From: Pseudomonas aestuarii
GTDB lineage: Bacteria > Pseudomonadota > Gammaproteobacteria > Pseudomonadales > Pseudomonadaceae
Direction of reading: 5' to 3'
Assembly (NCBI RefSeq): GCF_027988105.1
Contig: NZ_JAQJZJ010000007.1
Span: 215,636 to 279,635 of the forward strand
Length of the DNA stretch: 64,000 nucleotides
Below the pieces are notes generated by a model. That model saw nothing but the letters and a program-made list of their open reading frames with translations, was not told where the DNA came from and ran no database searches. A program made the translations under genes and the position numbers. Within the stretch, counting starts at the first letter, position 1; every line of letters starts with the position of its first letter. Of this stretch, positions 1-9,385 are shown piece by piece.

Positions 1-1
1 C

Positions 2-1273
2 AATCGCAAGAACCAGTACTTCCGCGAGAGCCTGCAACAGGATGGGGTCGAGGTCTTCGACAGCGCCGTTGCGCTCATCCGCCGGCTGCGCAGTCGGCGC
101 ATCGGCACGGCGCTGGTATCGTCGAGCCGCAATGCACGTGCGGTGCTCGAGGTCGCCGGCCTGGAGGAACTGTTCGACATCTGCCTCGACGGCAATGACA
201 TCGCGCGCCTCGGCCTGCGGGGCAAGCCGGCGCCGGACCTGTTCGTCAAGGCCGCCGAGCTGCTCGGCGTCGAGCCGCAGCGCGCCATGGTCATTGAAGA
301 CGCGGTCAGCGGCGTGCAGGCGGGGCGGGCTGGCGGCTTTGGCCTGGTGGTCGGCATCGGCCGCGCAGACCAGGCGGCGGAGCTCGAGGCGAGCGGGGCG
401 GACATCGTGGTCGCCGATCTCGCCGATCTGCACCTCAGTGTCCTCCCCGAGACCGTCTTGCGCGCCGTGGCCGTGGTGCCGCGGGCGCTCGAACAGTATG
501 CGCAGATCGAGCGCGAACTGAGCGGCAGGCGCGCGGCGGTGTTCCTCGACTATGACGGGACGCTGACACCGATCGTCGAACGGCCGGATCTGGCGGTGCT
601 GGCCGAGGATATGCGGGCGACCGTCAAGGCACTTGCCGGCCTTTGCCGTGTGGCCATCATCTCTGGGCGTGACCGTGTCGACGTCGAACGGCTCGTCGGT
701 CTCGACGAACTGATCTATGCCGGTAGCCACGGCTTTGATATCGCCGGGCCCGACGGTCTCGAGCTCCAGCACGAGCAAGGCGAGGCGTTCGCGGCTGTGG
801 TTCAGCGCGCTGCCGAGCGCTTGCGCGAAGCGCTCGCGCCGATCGCCGGGGCGCTCGTCGAGCCGAAGCGCTTCGCGGTTGCCGTGCATTACCGCCAAGT
901 TGCCGAGGCCGAGGTGGCGAGGGTCGAGGCCGTCGTCGACCAGTTGCTCGGCGAAACGCCCGATCTGCGCAAGACCCACGGCAAGAAGGTCTTCGAACTC
1001 CGCCCCCGCTTCGACTGGGACAAGGGCAAGGCCGTGTCGTGGCTGCTGGAGGCACTTGGGCTGCACGGCCCCGAGGTGCTGCCCTTCTACCTCGGCGACG
1101 ACACCACCGACGAGGACGCCTTCGTGGCACTGGCCGAGCACGGCATCGGCATCCTGGTGGGCTGTTCCGCGCCCGAGACCGCCGCCCGCTACGTGCTGGA
1201 GCGGCCCGCCGACGTCCAGCGCTTTCTGCGCAATCTCGTCGGCACGCTGGAGGACAGGCGTCATGGTGGATAG
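2..1273 (+). CDS. HAD (beta-phosphoglucomutase-like) and trehalose-6-phosphate phosphatase fusion, 5' partial
   Basis: The reading frame is open to the window edge, so the true start lies upstream; 423 residues are visible. Residues 1 to about 150 are a beta-phosphoglucomutase-type HAD domain ([26 protein letters not shown]). From about residue 178 a second HAD domain of the OtsB family follows, with the nucleophile motif [10 protein letters not shown], the SGR motif and the late acidic motif [12 protein letters not shown]. OtsB dephosphorylates trehalose 6-phosphate to trehalose. The stop codon overlaps the GH65 gene by 11 bases, so the two are translationally coupled. The HAD-OtsB-GH65 order matches the single three-domain protein of mycobacteria (OtsB1, Rv2006), here split in two. 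Leu CTC and Val GTC codons are commoner than in the aroC region, which hints at transfer. Domain calls are firm; the in vivo reaction is inferred. Confidence 0.9.
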   Translation, partial: NRKNQYFRESLQQDGVEVFDSAVALIRRLRSRRIGTALVSSSRNARAVLEVAGLEELFDICLDGNDIARLGLRGKPAPDLFVKAAELLGVEPQRAMVIEDAVSGVQAGRAGGFGLVVGIGRADQAAELEASGADIVVADLADLHLSVLPETVLRAVAVVPRALEQYAQIERELSGRRAAVFLDYDGTLTPIVERPDLAVLAEDMRATVKALAGLCRVAIISGRDRVDVERLVGLDELIYAGSHGFDIAGPDGLELQHEQGEAFAAVVQRAAERLREALAPIAGALVEPKRFAVAVHYRQVAEAEVARVEAVVDQLLGETPDLRKTHGKKVFELRPRFDWDKGKAVSWLLEALGLHGPEVLPFYLGDDTTDEDAFVALAEHGIGILVGCSAPETAARYVLERPADVQRFLRNLVGTLEDRRHGG

Positions 1274-3773
1274 CGGCTGGAAACTCGCCTATGAAGGATT
1301 CGAGCCCGCGCAGGAGGGACACCGCGAGGCGCTCTGTACCCTTGGCAACGGCTACTTCGCGACGCGCGGCGCAGCGGAAGAGGTCGAAGCGGATGACGTC
1401 CACTACCCCGGCACCTATCTTGCCGGCGGCTACAATCGGCTGCAGACCGATATCGCCGGGCGCGTCATCGAGAACGAAGACCTGGTCAATCTGCCGAACT
1501 GGCTGCCGCTGACCTTCCGCCCCGAGGATGGCGACTGGTTCAACCTGCGGCGCATCGAGATCCTGGCCTATCGCCTGGAACTCGATCTCGAGCGCGGCCT
1601 GCTCGAGCGGCGCATGCGGGTGCGCGACGCCCAGGGCCGGGAAACATCGCTGGTGAGTCGCCGGCTCGTGCACATGGGGCTGCCTCACCTGGCGGCGCTA
1701 GAAGTCACCCTGTGTCCGGAAAACTGGTCGGGCCGGATCGTGGTGCGAACCGCGCTCGACGGGCGAGTCATCAATGCCGGGGTCGAGCGTTACCGGCAAC
1801 TCAACAACAAGCACCTGACTGCGCTGGAAAGCCGCACATTGGGCGAAGACGCGATCCTGCTCGTGGTCGAGACCAACCAGTCGCGGCTGCGTATCGCCGA
1901 GGCGGCCCGTACCCGCGTCTTGCAAGGCGGCGAGCCGCTCGCCGCCACACGCTCGGCACTCGAAGAGGAGGGTTTCGTCGCGCAGGATCTGACGTTCGCC
2001 GCGACCAAGGGGCAGCCGGTCACGCTTGAGAAGGTGGTCGCGCTTTTCACCTCGAGGGACCGCGCGATCTCCGAGCCTCTCGACGCGGCGACCAGTGCAA
2101 TCGGCGAAGCGGGATCTTTCGATGAGCTCCTCGGCTCCCATGTCCGGGCGTGGCGGGCGCTGTGGGATCGCTGCGACGTGGTCATAGAAGGTCACGCGCG
2201 CACGCAGATGATCCTGCGGCTGCATATCTTTCATCTCCTGCAGACGGCTTCGCTCCACACGGTCGACTGCGATGCCGGAATTCCTGCCCGTGGCCTGCAT
2301 GGCGAGGCCTACCGTGGTCACATCTTCTGGGATGAACTGTTCATCTTCCCGTTCCTCAACTTCCGCCTTCCCGAGATCACCAGGGCGCTGCTGCTCTATC
2401 GCTACCGGCGCCTGCCGGATGCGCGGCGGCTCGCGCGGCAGGCGGCCTGCCGCGGCGCGATGTACCCCTGGCAGAGTGGCTCCAGCGGCCGCGAGGAGAG
2501 CCAGGTGCTGCACCTCAATCCCCGCTCGGGTCGCTGGACCCCGGACAGTACCCACCTGCAGCGGCATGTGAGCGCCGCCATCGGCTACAACGTCTGGCGC
2601 TACTGGCAAACGACTGGCGACCGGGAGTTCCTGTCCTTCTACGGCGCCGAGATGCTCGTGGAAATTGCCCGCTTCTGGGCGAGCGTGGCGTCCTACAACG
2701 AGGAGCTTGGCCGCTACGAAATCCGCGGGGTCATGGGCCCCGACGAGTTCCACGACCGCTACCCGTGGCGGGAAGAGCCTGGCCTCGACAACAACGGCTA
2801 TACCAACCTCATGGCGGCCTGGGTGCTGCTTCGCGCGGCAGAAACCCTCGACTACCTCGGAGGCGAGCGCCGCCGCGAGCTCGACGTCTTGCTTGGCCTG
2901 CAGGCAGAAGAGATCGCCCATTGGCAGAACGTCAGCCGCGGGATGCGGGTCGACTTTTTGGACGACGGCATCATCGCCCAGTTCGAAGGCTACGACTGCC
3001 TGGAGGAGCTGGACTGGGACGCCTACCGCGAGAAGTACGGCGATATCCACCGGCTCGATCGCATCCTCGAGGCCGAAGGCGATACGGTCAACCGTTACAA
3101 GGTATCCAAGCAGGCCGACGTATTGATGCTCTTCTATCTCTTCTCCTTCGAGGAACTGCGCGAGCTGATGAACTCGCTTGGCTACCCCCTCGAGCCGGAT
3201 ACCGTGCGCAAGACGATCGATTATTACGTGCCACGCACCTCCGACGGCTCCACGCTGAGCCGTGTCGTTCATTCTTGGGTAGAGGCCCGCAGTGACCGGC
3301 CGCGGTCGTGGTCGCTGCTCGCCGAGGCGCTGGAGAGCGACATTGCCGACATCCAGGGCGGCACGACCGCCGAAGGCATCCACCTGGGGGCTATGGCGGG
3401 CACCGTCGACCTCATCCAGCGCGGCCAGACCGCACTCGAGTTCCGCGATGACACCATCTGGATCAGCCCCTGCCTGCCGACGGAACTGCAAGGGCTTCAC
3501 CTCAAGCTGCTCTATCGCGGCTGCTGGCTCTACCTGGATATCAGCTGCGACAAACTGACCGTTTCCGCGCCCTATGGCTGGGCCGGGCCGGGACGCATCG
3601 GCGTGCGCAATCAGGTGCGTCCGTTCAAGGCAGGCGACGTTCTGGAGTTCAGCTGTCACCTCGCCGCTGGCGGCTGGCGCCCGGCACCACGGGCACCGAC
3701 GCATGCCCCGGCCGATTCAGCAGGCGCGGATGGCGCGCCTGCGCAGCACAATCCGGGAGACGCCGCGCCCTGA
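1263..3773 (+). CDS. Glycoside hydrolase family 65 protein (trehalose/kojibiose phosphorylase type)
   Basis: An 836-residue GH65 protein; the family includes maltose, trehalose, trehalose-6-phosphate and kojibiose phosphorylases, which split an alpha-glucoside with phosphate to give beta-glucose 1-phosphate. The ATG at 1263 lies inside the preceding gene and starts the typical N-terminus (LGNGYFATRGA). Family motifs seen: WDELFIFPF near residue 356, GPDEFHD near 491-497 with the Glu expected to be the general acid, YKVSKQADVLML near 613, and GGTTAEGIHLGAMAG near 700, the phosphate-binding end. A beta-phosphoglucomutase domain in the overlapping upstream protein could turn beta-glucose 1-phosphate into glucose 6-phosphate, which supports phosphorolysis over hydrolysis. 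The Ala/Pro-rich tail of about 25 residues is probably disordered. The substrate cannot be read from the sequence. Confidence 0.9.
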   Translation: MVDSGWKLAYEGFEPAQEGHREALCTLGNGYFATRGAAEEVEADDVHYPGTYLAGGYNRLQTDIAGRVIENEDLVNLPNWLPLTFRPEDGDWFNLRRIEILAYRLELDLERGLLERRMRVRDAQGRETSLVSRRLVHMGLPHLAALEVTLCPENWSGRIVVRTALDGRVINAGVERYRQLNNKHLTALESRTLGEDAILLVVETNQSRLRIAEAARTRVLQGGEPLAATRSALEEEGFVAQDLTFAATKGQPVTLEKVVALFTSRDRAISEPLDAATSAIGEAGSFDELLGSHVRAWRALWDRCDVVIEGHARTQMILRLHIFHLLQTASLHTVDCDAGIPARGLHGEAYRGHIFWDELFIFPFLNFRLPEITRALLLYRYRRLPDARRLARQAACRGAMYPWQSGSSGREESQVLHLNPRSGRWTPDSTHLQRHVSAAIGYNVWRYWQTTGDREFLSFYGAEMLVEIARFWASVASYNEELGRYEIRGVMGPDEFHDRYPWREEPGLDNNGYTNLMAAWVLLRAAETLDYLGGERRRELDVLLGLQAEEIAHWQNVSRGMRVDFLDDGIIAQFEGYDCLEELDWDAYREKYGDIHRLDRILEAEGDTVNRYKVSKQADVLMLFYLFSFEELRELMNSLGYPLEPDTVRKTIDYYVPRTSDGSTLSRVVHSWVEARSDRPRSWSLLAEALESDIADIQGGTTAEGIHLGAMAGTVDLIQRGQTALEFRDDTIWISPCLPTELQGLHLKLLYRGCWLYLDISCDKLTVSAPYGWAGPGRIGVRNQVRPFKAGDVLEFSCHLAAGGWRPAPRAPTHAPADSAGADGAPAQHNPGDAAP

Positions 3774-3885
3774 GACCCGTCGCGTTTGAGGCGGCGTCCC
3801 CTCGTCCTCGCGCCTGGCGTAGCGCCTGCGGCGAGTGATCGCCTCGGGGCGGGCCGCCATGCGGACGCGGAAAGCTTCGGTCCTC

Positions 3886-4677
3886 TCAGCGCGTGGCCAT
3901 CCAGATCAGCAAGCCGGCCTGGAACATGCAAAACGCCACCAGGCAGGCGATGGTGAAGCGCAGGCTGCTGTCTTCGCGGCGGAACAGTTCGAGGCGCGAT
4001 TCCAGCTTGCGCAGCTTGACGTCCTGCTCGCGCAGGCTCTGGTCGGCTTTTTGCAGCATGGCCGCCGCATCGAGCAGGTCAACCATCTGCACTTTTTCGC
4101 TAGGCCAATCGCTGTGCAGGCTGCTGACCCGCTCTGCGCTGTAACGGGCGTTGAGTTGCTGGGGGTCGAGGTATTCGATGACGAAGCCCTGGGCTTGCAG
4201 GCAGTGGTCGCGGCGCAGTCGGGCCGCTTCGCTGAGGACGTCCTTGGCCGCCAGGGCCGCGCCCTCTACCAGGTAATGGGCGCAGTGTTGCTGGGCCCAG
4301 GCGATGCCCTGGGCCAGCAGGAAGCGGCCCAGGCCTCGATTGGCCGGCTCTACCAGCAAGCCCTTTTCCGGACCGAGGCGCATTTCCTTGCTGCGGTGGT
4401 CGATCCATACCTCCAGCAGGTTCAGTTCCTTGCGCACCCGCTCGCCGGGCAGGTGCAGGGTCAGGCGCAGCAGGCTCTGGCCCTTGGCATGCCGTTCAAC
4501 CCGGCCCAGTTGTACGAAGCGCAAAGGCCGCACGCCGGTGTGACGGTCGACCGGCAGAGGCGCCAGACGCAGCAGGCGAAAGTGCTCAGGCGCGAGGTCC
4601 GCCCAGGGATGAACGTTCTCAACCACGGCTTGGGCGCTGGCGTCTGGCACAGCTTGTGGGGCATTGGCGTCGGTCAT
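3886..4677 (-). CDS. Uncharacterised tail-anchored Pseudomonas protein
   Basis: A 263-residue protein of no family I can name. The ATG at 4677 is preferred to the TTG at 4680 and follows AAAGGA. Residues 1-150 form a mixed alpha/beta region of unclear fold, residues about 205-235 are charged and heptad-like (likely coiled coil), and the last 22 residues are a single hydrophobic helix ending WMATR, so it should sit in the inner membrane with its bulk in the cytoplasm. It lies 52 bases beyond the stop of the alpha/beta hydrolase on the same strand, and I recall the same pair beside aroC in P. aeruginosa (PA1679, PA1680). No function is proposed. Confidence 0.75.
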   Translation of the reverse strand: MTDANAPQAVPDASAQAVVENVHPWADLAPEHFRLLRLAPLPVDRHTGVRPLRFVQLGRVERHAKGQSLLRLTLHLPGERVRKELNLLEVWIDHRSKEMRLGPEKGLLVEPANRGLGRFLLAQGIAWAQQHCAHYLVEGAALAAKDVLSEAARLRRDHCLQAQGFVIEYLDPQQLNARYSAERVSSLHSDWPSEKVQMVDLLDAAAMLQKADQSLREQDVKLRKLESRLELFRREDSSLRFTIACLVAFCMFQAGLLIWMATR

Positions 4678-4729
4678 CAAGGCGGTCCTTTGCGCGATAC
4701 CAGCTGCGGGTATCGGGCTGGCCCAGCCT

Positions 4730-5719
4730 TTATCGGCCGGTTGGCGCGGCGCTGGAGGCTGGCGTTTTGCCAGTGTCGTCGATGAAGCCGACGATTCGCT
4801 CGCTCAGCAGTCGTGCCAGCGGCAGGCCCGGGTTGTCGTAGGACGCCAGTTGCGCCTTGACGTCGAGCGGGACGATGCGCAGGACGTGGTTCATGCCCTC
4901 GATTATCACCAGGTGCGCATCGGTCTTGGCGGCGTGCAATGCCTCGGCATCGGCGACGCCGACCTGGATGTCGTGACTGCCCTGGACGATCAGTGCGGGG
5001 ATCCGCAGGCGGGCGAAAACCTCACTGGGGTTATAGCGAAACAGTGAAATCAGGTAGGGCTGCACGCTGGGACGAAACAGCACTTGCAGCTCATCGGGCA
5101 CTGCATCGGTCGGCTGGCCGGCCAGCAGCGAGTCGAGCAACCGCTGGCTGTGCGTGAGCAGTTTCGGCGGCAGGCGATAGTGCAGTTGTTCGCGCAGTAC
5201 CTGGTCGATGGGGCGTGCGCTGCCGGCAAGCGAGATCAGCGCATCGGCACCGGCTGCGGGGGCTGCCAGGCTGGCGATCAAGGCGCCTTCGCTGTGGCCG
5301 ATCAGGATCAGGCGACTGAAATGCTCATCGGCCTTGAGCAGATGCCCCCAGGCGACCACGTCGGCGACATATTGCTCGACAGTCAAATCGCGCTCGTCCG
5401 GGGTGGCTGCGCGGCTGGCGGCGATCCCGCGCTTGTCGTAGCGCACACTGGCGATGCCGTGCTTGGCCAGTGCCTGGGCCAGGCGCTTGAGGCTGTCGTT
5501 GTGGCCGCCAGCGGGGTTGTTGCCATCGCGGTCGGTCGGCCCGGAACCGGCGACCAGCAGGGCGACAGCGACCGGCTGGGCGCTTAACGGGCGTAATAGG
5601 GTGCCATGCAGGGTGCCCTGGTCGGTTGCCAGGCGAATCGGTCGTTGTTCGATGGTTTGGGGCGCGGCCTGGGTCAGGCCGGCAAGCAAGGTCAGGGTCA
5701 AGAGGAGAACTCGCAGCAT
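4730..5719 (-). CDS. Alpha/beta hydrolase, exported
   Basis: A 329-residue serine hydrolase. An N-terminal signal peptide (hydrophobic residues 3-17, cut probably after TQA) places it in the periplasm. The lid-less core shows the oxyanion stretch VAGSGPTDRDGN near residues 56-67, the nucleophile elbow GHSEG with Ser143, an acid loop QGSHDIQ near 253 and the catalytic His in GMNHV near 276. This is the family of esterase/peptidase-like hydrolases related to dienelactone hydrolase; the substrate is unknown. It is divergent from aroC and shares the 350-base region upstream of it. The next gene on the same strand, a tail-anchored protein, starts 52 bases beyond the stop. Confidence 0.85.
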   Translation of the reverse strand: MLRVLLLTLTLLAGLTQAAPQTIEQRPIRLATDQGTLHGTLLRPLSAQPVAVALLVAGSGPTDRDGNNPAGGHNDSLKRLAQALAKHGIASVRYDKRGIAASRAATPDERDLTVEQYVADVVAWGHLLKADEHFSRLILIGHSEGALIASLAAPAAGADALISLAGSARPIDQVLREQLHYRLPPKLLTHSQRLLDSLLAGQPTDAVPDELQVLFRPSVQPYLISLFRYNPSEVFARLRIPALIVQGSHDIQVGVADAEALHAAKTDAHLVIIEGMNHVLRIVPLDVKAQLASYDNPGLPLARLLSERIVGFIDDTGKTPASSAAPTGR

Positions 5720-6069
5720 GGGTAGGCACTAATGGCAACGGAAGTGGGTTGGACGTCAGCACCGACATAAGGTTCTAGCGGCCTGCCGGGCTTATCGCTG
5801 TGCTGCTCTGCAGATGCCACTGTTTTAGCGTGTAGGACGCATTTTGGCTGCATTTTCTCGTCAAATGTCCCGCTATTCGCCTCGAGCCAGCGACCCGGCA
5901 GCCTCAGTCCGGACTTTTCCTCATCCAGATGGGGCAAGTCCGACAGGCTTCTGGGGTGAACTGGGCTGGCGCCGCGGGTATACTCGCGGCCTTTATCGAG
6001 TCGGGGTTGGGCGTGCGCGGGCAAGCGTTGCGCCGGGCCCGGTGCTGATTCCCGCGGAGTACCCTGCAA
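5720..6069. promoter_or_regulatory. Intergenic region between hydrolase and aroC, promoters expected
   Basis: This 350-base stretch between divergent genes holds no convincing coding frame. It must carry the promoters of both flanking genes. TATACT at 5978-5983 on the plus strand is a possible -10 element for aroC, but I see no good -35 partner at standard spacing. Confidence 0.3.
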
Positions 6070-7161
6070 ATGTCCGGCAATACCTACGGCAAGTTGTTTA
6101 CCGTCACCAGTGCTGGCGAAAGCCATGGCCCGGCGCTGGTCGCCATCGTCGATGGGTGCCCCCCGGGCCTGGAATTGTCGCTGGAGGACATGCAGCGCGA
6201 CCTCGACCGGCGCAAGCCGGGCACCAGCCGCCATACCACCCAGCGTCAGGAAGACGATGTGGTGGAAATCCTCGCCGGGGTGTTCGAGGGCAAGACCACC
6301 GGCTGCGCCATCGGCTTGCTGATTCGCAATACCGACCAGAAGTCCAAGGACTACTCGGCGATCAAGGATGTGTTCCGCCCGGCCCACGCCGATTACACCT
6401 ATCAGCACAAGTACGGCATCCGCGACTACCGTGGCGGCGGCCGCAGCTCGGCCCGCGAGACCGCCATGCGCGTGGCCGCTGGGGCCATTGCCAAGAAATA
6501 CCTGGCGACCCAGGGCATCGTCATTCGCGGCTACATGAGCCAGCTCGGCCCGATCGAGATTCCGTTCAAGAGCTGGGACAGCGTCGAGCAGAACGCCTTC
6601 TTCTGCCCAGACCCGGACAAGGTGCCAGAGCTGGAAGCCTATATGGACCAGTTGCGCCGTGACCAGGACTCGGTCGGGGCGAAGATCACCGTGGTCGCCG
6701 AAGGGGTGATGCCGGGCCTGGGCGAGCCGATCTTCGACCGCCTGGACGCCGAGCTGGCCCATGCGCTGATGAGCATCAACGCGGTCAAGGGCGTGGAGAT
6801 CGGCGCCGGCTTCGCCAGTGTCGCCCAGCGCGGCACCGAACATCGCGACGAGCTGACGCCGGCGGGCTTCGTCTCGAATAACGCCGGCGGCATTCTCGGC
6901 GGCATCTCCAGCGGCCAGCCGATTGTCGCGCACCTGGCACTCAAGCCGACCTCGAGCATCACCACGCCGGGCCGCTCGATCGACGTCGATGGCAATGCCG
7001 TGGAGGTAATCACCAAGGGCCGTCACGACCCCTGCGTCGGCATTCGCGCCACGCCGATCGCCGAGGCGATGATGGCCATCGTGCTGATGGATCACCTGCT
7101 GCGCCATCGCGCGCAGAACGCCGATGTGCGGGTGACCACACCGGTGCTGCCGCAGCTTTGA
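6070..7161 (+). CDS. aroC: Chorismate synthase
   Basis: A full-length 363-residue chorismate synthase, the last enzyme of the shikimate pathway: it removes phosphate from 5-enolpyruvylshikimate 3-phosphate to give chorismate, using reduced FMN. Signatures: [18 protein letters not shown] near the start, [19 protein letters not shown] segment at residues 50-62, [19 protein letters not shown] near 125-143, and [14 protein letters not shown] near 275-289. The ATG at 6070 is at the family's normal N-terminus (MSGNTYGK). It stands alone on its strand, followed by a hairpin repeat and then an MFS transporter. Confidence 0.98.
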   Translation: MSGNTYGKLFTVTSAGESHGPALVAIVDGCPPGLELSLEDMQRDLDRRKPGTSRHTTQRQEDDVVEILAGVFEGKTTGCAIGLLIRNTDQKSKDYSAIKDVFRPAHADYTYQHKYGIRDYRGGGRSSARETAMRVAAGAIAKKYLATQGIVIRGYMSQLGPIEIPFKSWDSVEQNAFFCPDPDKVPELEAYMDQLRRDQDSVGAKITVVAEGVMPGLGEPIFDRLDAELAHALMSINAVKGVEIGAGFASVAQRGTEHRDELTPAGFVSNNAGGILGGISSGQPIVAHLALKPTSSITTPGRSIDVDGNAVEVITKGRHDPCVGIRATPIAEAMMAIVLMDHLLRHRAQNADVRVTTPVLPQL

Positions 7162-7167
7162 GCAGGG

Positions 7168-7212
7168 GCAGGTTGGGCCGGGCCGCGCAGGCTGAGCGCA
7201 GCGCAGCCCAAC
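7168..7212. repeat. Short intergenic hairpin repeat after aroC
   Basis: GTTGGGC at 7172-7178 pairs with GCCCAAC at 7206-7212 across a GC-rich spacer. The first 25 bases, 7168-7192, recur exactly at 47768-47792. It lies just after the aroC stop and may act as a terminator or mRNA-stabilising hairpin, although no U-tract follows. Confidence 0.6.
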
Positions 7213-7297
7213 TGCAGCAATTGAAGTTGTCGGCCTGCCACTCGCACTATCGGGCTTCGTCGCTGCGCGCCTCGAACCGATCGGCGGTGGCTAGGTC

Positions 7298-8446
7298 ATG
7301 ACTGCCGCATTGCCCTACTGGCGCCTGTCCGGTTTCTATTTCTTCTATTTTTCGCTACTCGGCGCCACGGCGCCGTTTCTGGCGCTGTACTTCGATCACC
7401 TGGGCTTTTCCGCCGCGCGCATCGGCGAGCTGGTGGCCATTCCCATGCTGATGCGCTGCATCGCGCCCAATATCTGGGGCTGGCTGGGCGATTACAGCGG
7501 CCAGCGCCTGGCCATCGTGCGCTTTGGCGCGATCTGCACGCTGTTGTGTTTCGCCGGCATCTTCATCAGTCAGACGTATGCCTGGCTGGCCCTGATCATG
7601 GGGCTGCACGCGTTCTTTTGGCATGCGGTGCTGCCGCAGTTCGAGGTCATCACCTTCGCCCATCTGCAGGAGCAGGCGGCGCGCTACAGCAAGATTCGCC
7701 TGTGGGGCAGCATCGGCTTCATCGTCGCGGTGGTCGGCCTGGGCAAGCTGTTCGAACTGCTCAGCCTGGATGCCTATCCCTGGGCGCTGATCCTGATCAT
7801 GGCCGGCATCGTGCTGAGCAGTTGGTGGGTGCCCAACGCCGAGCCGCGCATGCGCCCCAATGCAGTGGGCGAGGGCGGCTTTATCCAGCAGTTGCGTCGC
7901 CCCGGCATCCTGGCGTTTTACCTCAGTGTCGGGCTGATGCAGCTGAGCAACGGCCCGTACTACACCTTCCTGACCCTGCATCTGGAGTCGCTCGGCTATT
8001 CGCGCGGCCTGATCGGTCAGCTCTGGGCCCTCGGGGTGCTGGCCGAGATCGTGCTGTTCATGGTCATGGCCCAGCTGCTGGCGCGTTTTTCGCTGCGCAG
8101 CGTGCTGTTGGCCAGCTTTCTGATCACCGCCGTGCGCTGGTTGCTGCTGGGTAACCTGGCCGATAATCTGCTGGTGCTGTTGTTCGCCCAGTTGCTGCAT
8201 GCCGCGACTTTTGGCAGTTTTCATGCGGCGGCCATCCACTTCGTGCAGCGCAGTTTTGCCGATCGTCAGCAGGGCCAGGGGCAGGCCTTGTATACCGCAC
8301 TGACCGGGGTTGGTGGCGCCCTGGGCGCGCTCTATTCCGGTTACAGCTGGAACAGCCTCGGCCCGGCCTGGACGTTCGCCATTGCCAGCCTGATCGCCCT
8401 GGTCGCGGCCATCACTGCCACGCGCATGCACGAGCCGCGGCCATGA
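7298..8446 (+). CDS. MFS transporter, HcaT/phenylpropionate permease-like
   Basis: A 382-residue inner-membrane protein with about 12 hydrophobic helices. The N-terminus (SGFYFFYFSLLGATAPFLALYFDHLGFS) and MRCIAPNIWGWLGDYSGQR are typical of the HcaT-like branch of the major facilitator superfamily, whose namesake is a putative 3-phenylpropionate permease; most members have no known substrate. The ATG at 7298 has only a weak ribosome-binding site. The position after aroC matches my recollection of PA1682. No catabolic genes for phenylpropanoids are nearby, so the substrate is open. Confidence 0.85.
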   Translation: MTAALPYWRLSGFYFFYFSLLGATAPFLALYFDHLGFSAARIGELVAIPMLMRCIAPNIWGWLGDYSGQRLAIVRFGAICTLLCFAGIFISQTYAWLALIMGLHAFFWHAVLPQFEVITFAHLQEQAARYSKIRLWGSIGFIVAVVGLGKLFELLSLDAYPWALILIMAGIVLSSWWVPNAEPRMRPNAVGEGGFIQQLRRPGILAFYLSVGLMQLSNGPYYTFLTLHLESLGYSRGLIGQLWALGVLAEIVLFMVMAQLLARFSLRSVLLASFLITAVRWLLLGNLADNLLVLLFAQLLHAATFGSFHAAAIHFVQRSFADRQQGQGQALYTALTGVGGALGALYSGYSWNSLGPAWTFAIASLIALVAAITATRMHEPRP

Positions 8447-8528
8447 GCCGGTCGTGCAGGATGTCATTGGGTTCTGGCGCGCACTGTGCCTTTACTCAGT
8501 CTACGGATAACCAACGAGAGTTCTGACC

Positions 8529-9074
8529 ATGAGCAGCCTGAGCGTCTACCACGAGTCTTCTGCCGATTTGCCGAACAAGGTACTGACCCACCTGGAAGAT
8601 ATCGCCAGCACCCTGGCTGCCGTCGGGGTGCATTTCGACCGCTGGCAGGCTTCGGCGCCGCTCGATCCTGGCTCCAGCCAGGATCAGGTGATCGCCGCCT
8701 ACCGCCCGCAGATCGAGCAACTGATGAGCGAGCGCGGCTATGTCGCGGTTGATGTGATCAGCGTGAGCGATGATCACCCGGACAAAGCCGAACTGCGCGC
8801 CAAGTTTCTCGATGAGCATCGGCATGCCGAGGACGAAGTGCGTTTTTTCGTGGTGGGCAGCGGGCTGTTCAGCCTGCATGTAGACGATTACGTCTTCGCC
8901 GTGTTGTGCGAGAAGGGTGACCTGATCTCGGTACCGGCGGGCACGCGGCACTGGTTCGACATGGGTGAGCATCCGCACTTCGTGATGATCCGCCTGTTCG
9001 GCAACACTGAGGGCTGGGTCGGCGAGTTCACCGGCGATGCGATCGCCAGCCGTTTTCCGCGGCTGGATGACTGA
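8529..9074 (+). CDS. mtnD: Acireductone dioxygenase
   Basis: A 181-residue cupin metalloenzyme of the methionine salvage pathway. It oxidises 1,2-dihydroxy-5-(methylthio)pent-1-en-3-one; with Fe2+ it yields the methionine precursor and formate, with Ni2+ it makes CO, formate and methylthiopropionate. All metal ligands are present: His97, His99 and Glu103 in EHRHAEDEVRFFV, and His141 in PAGTRHWFDMG. Length and termini match bacterial homologues, so the start is secure. In P. aeruginosa the gene sits between mtnB and mtnC; here neither is in the window, and a PLDc_N-like protein follows instead. Confidence 0.95.
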   Translation: MSSLSVYHESSADLPNKVLTHLEDIASTLAAVGVHFDRWQASAPLDPGSSQDQVIAAYRPQIEQLMSERGYVAVDVISVSDDHPDKAELRAKFLDEHRHAEDEVRFFVVGSGLFSLHVDDYVFAVLCEKGDLISVPAGTRHWFDMGEHPHFVMIRLFGNTEGWVGEFTGDAIASRFPRLDD

Positions 9075-9193
9075 TGCGCCGCTTGATGGCCGATACCGTT
9101 CTGCGCCGCAGGGCCCGAACAACATAATGCTTGCGGAACTCCGGGCTTCGATGGCTATCCTAGATGGGCAACCCTTCGCACAGGAGTGTCCTC

Positions 9194-9385
9194 ATGGGTT
9201 CTACACTGAATGGCCTTGTCGGCCTGGTTATTCTGGTTCTGAGTATCTGGGCCATTATCAATATCGTTAAAAGCAACACCGAGGTCGGCAAGAAAGTCCT
9301 CTGGGTGTTGTTGATCCTGTTTCTGCCGGTGATCGGTCTGATCATCTGGGCGCTGATGGGGCCGCGTGGCAACGTGCGTTTCTAG
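9194..9385 (+). CDS. Small membrane protein, PLDc_N-like
   Basis: A 63-residue protein with two transmembrane helices (about residues 4-22 and 32-53) and the loop KSNTEVGKKVLW followed by LPVIGLIIWALMGPRG. This is the PLDc_N (cardiolipin synthase N-terminal) helical hairpin without any catalytic domain. The start at 9194 is chosen over 9164 because it follows AGGAG with normal spacing. Its last 20 bases overlap the GTG start of the phosphatase gene. Function unknown, inner membrane. Confidence 0.8.
   Translation: MGSTLNGLVGLVILVLSIWAIINIVKSNTEVGKKVLWVLLILFLPVIGLIIWALMGPRGNVRF

Noticed and set aside
1698..3704. Long antisense frame opposite the GH65 gene
   Set aside because: GH65 motifs on the plus strand are clear; the antisense product has no known content.
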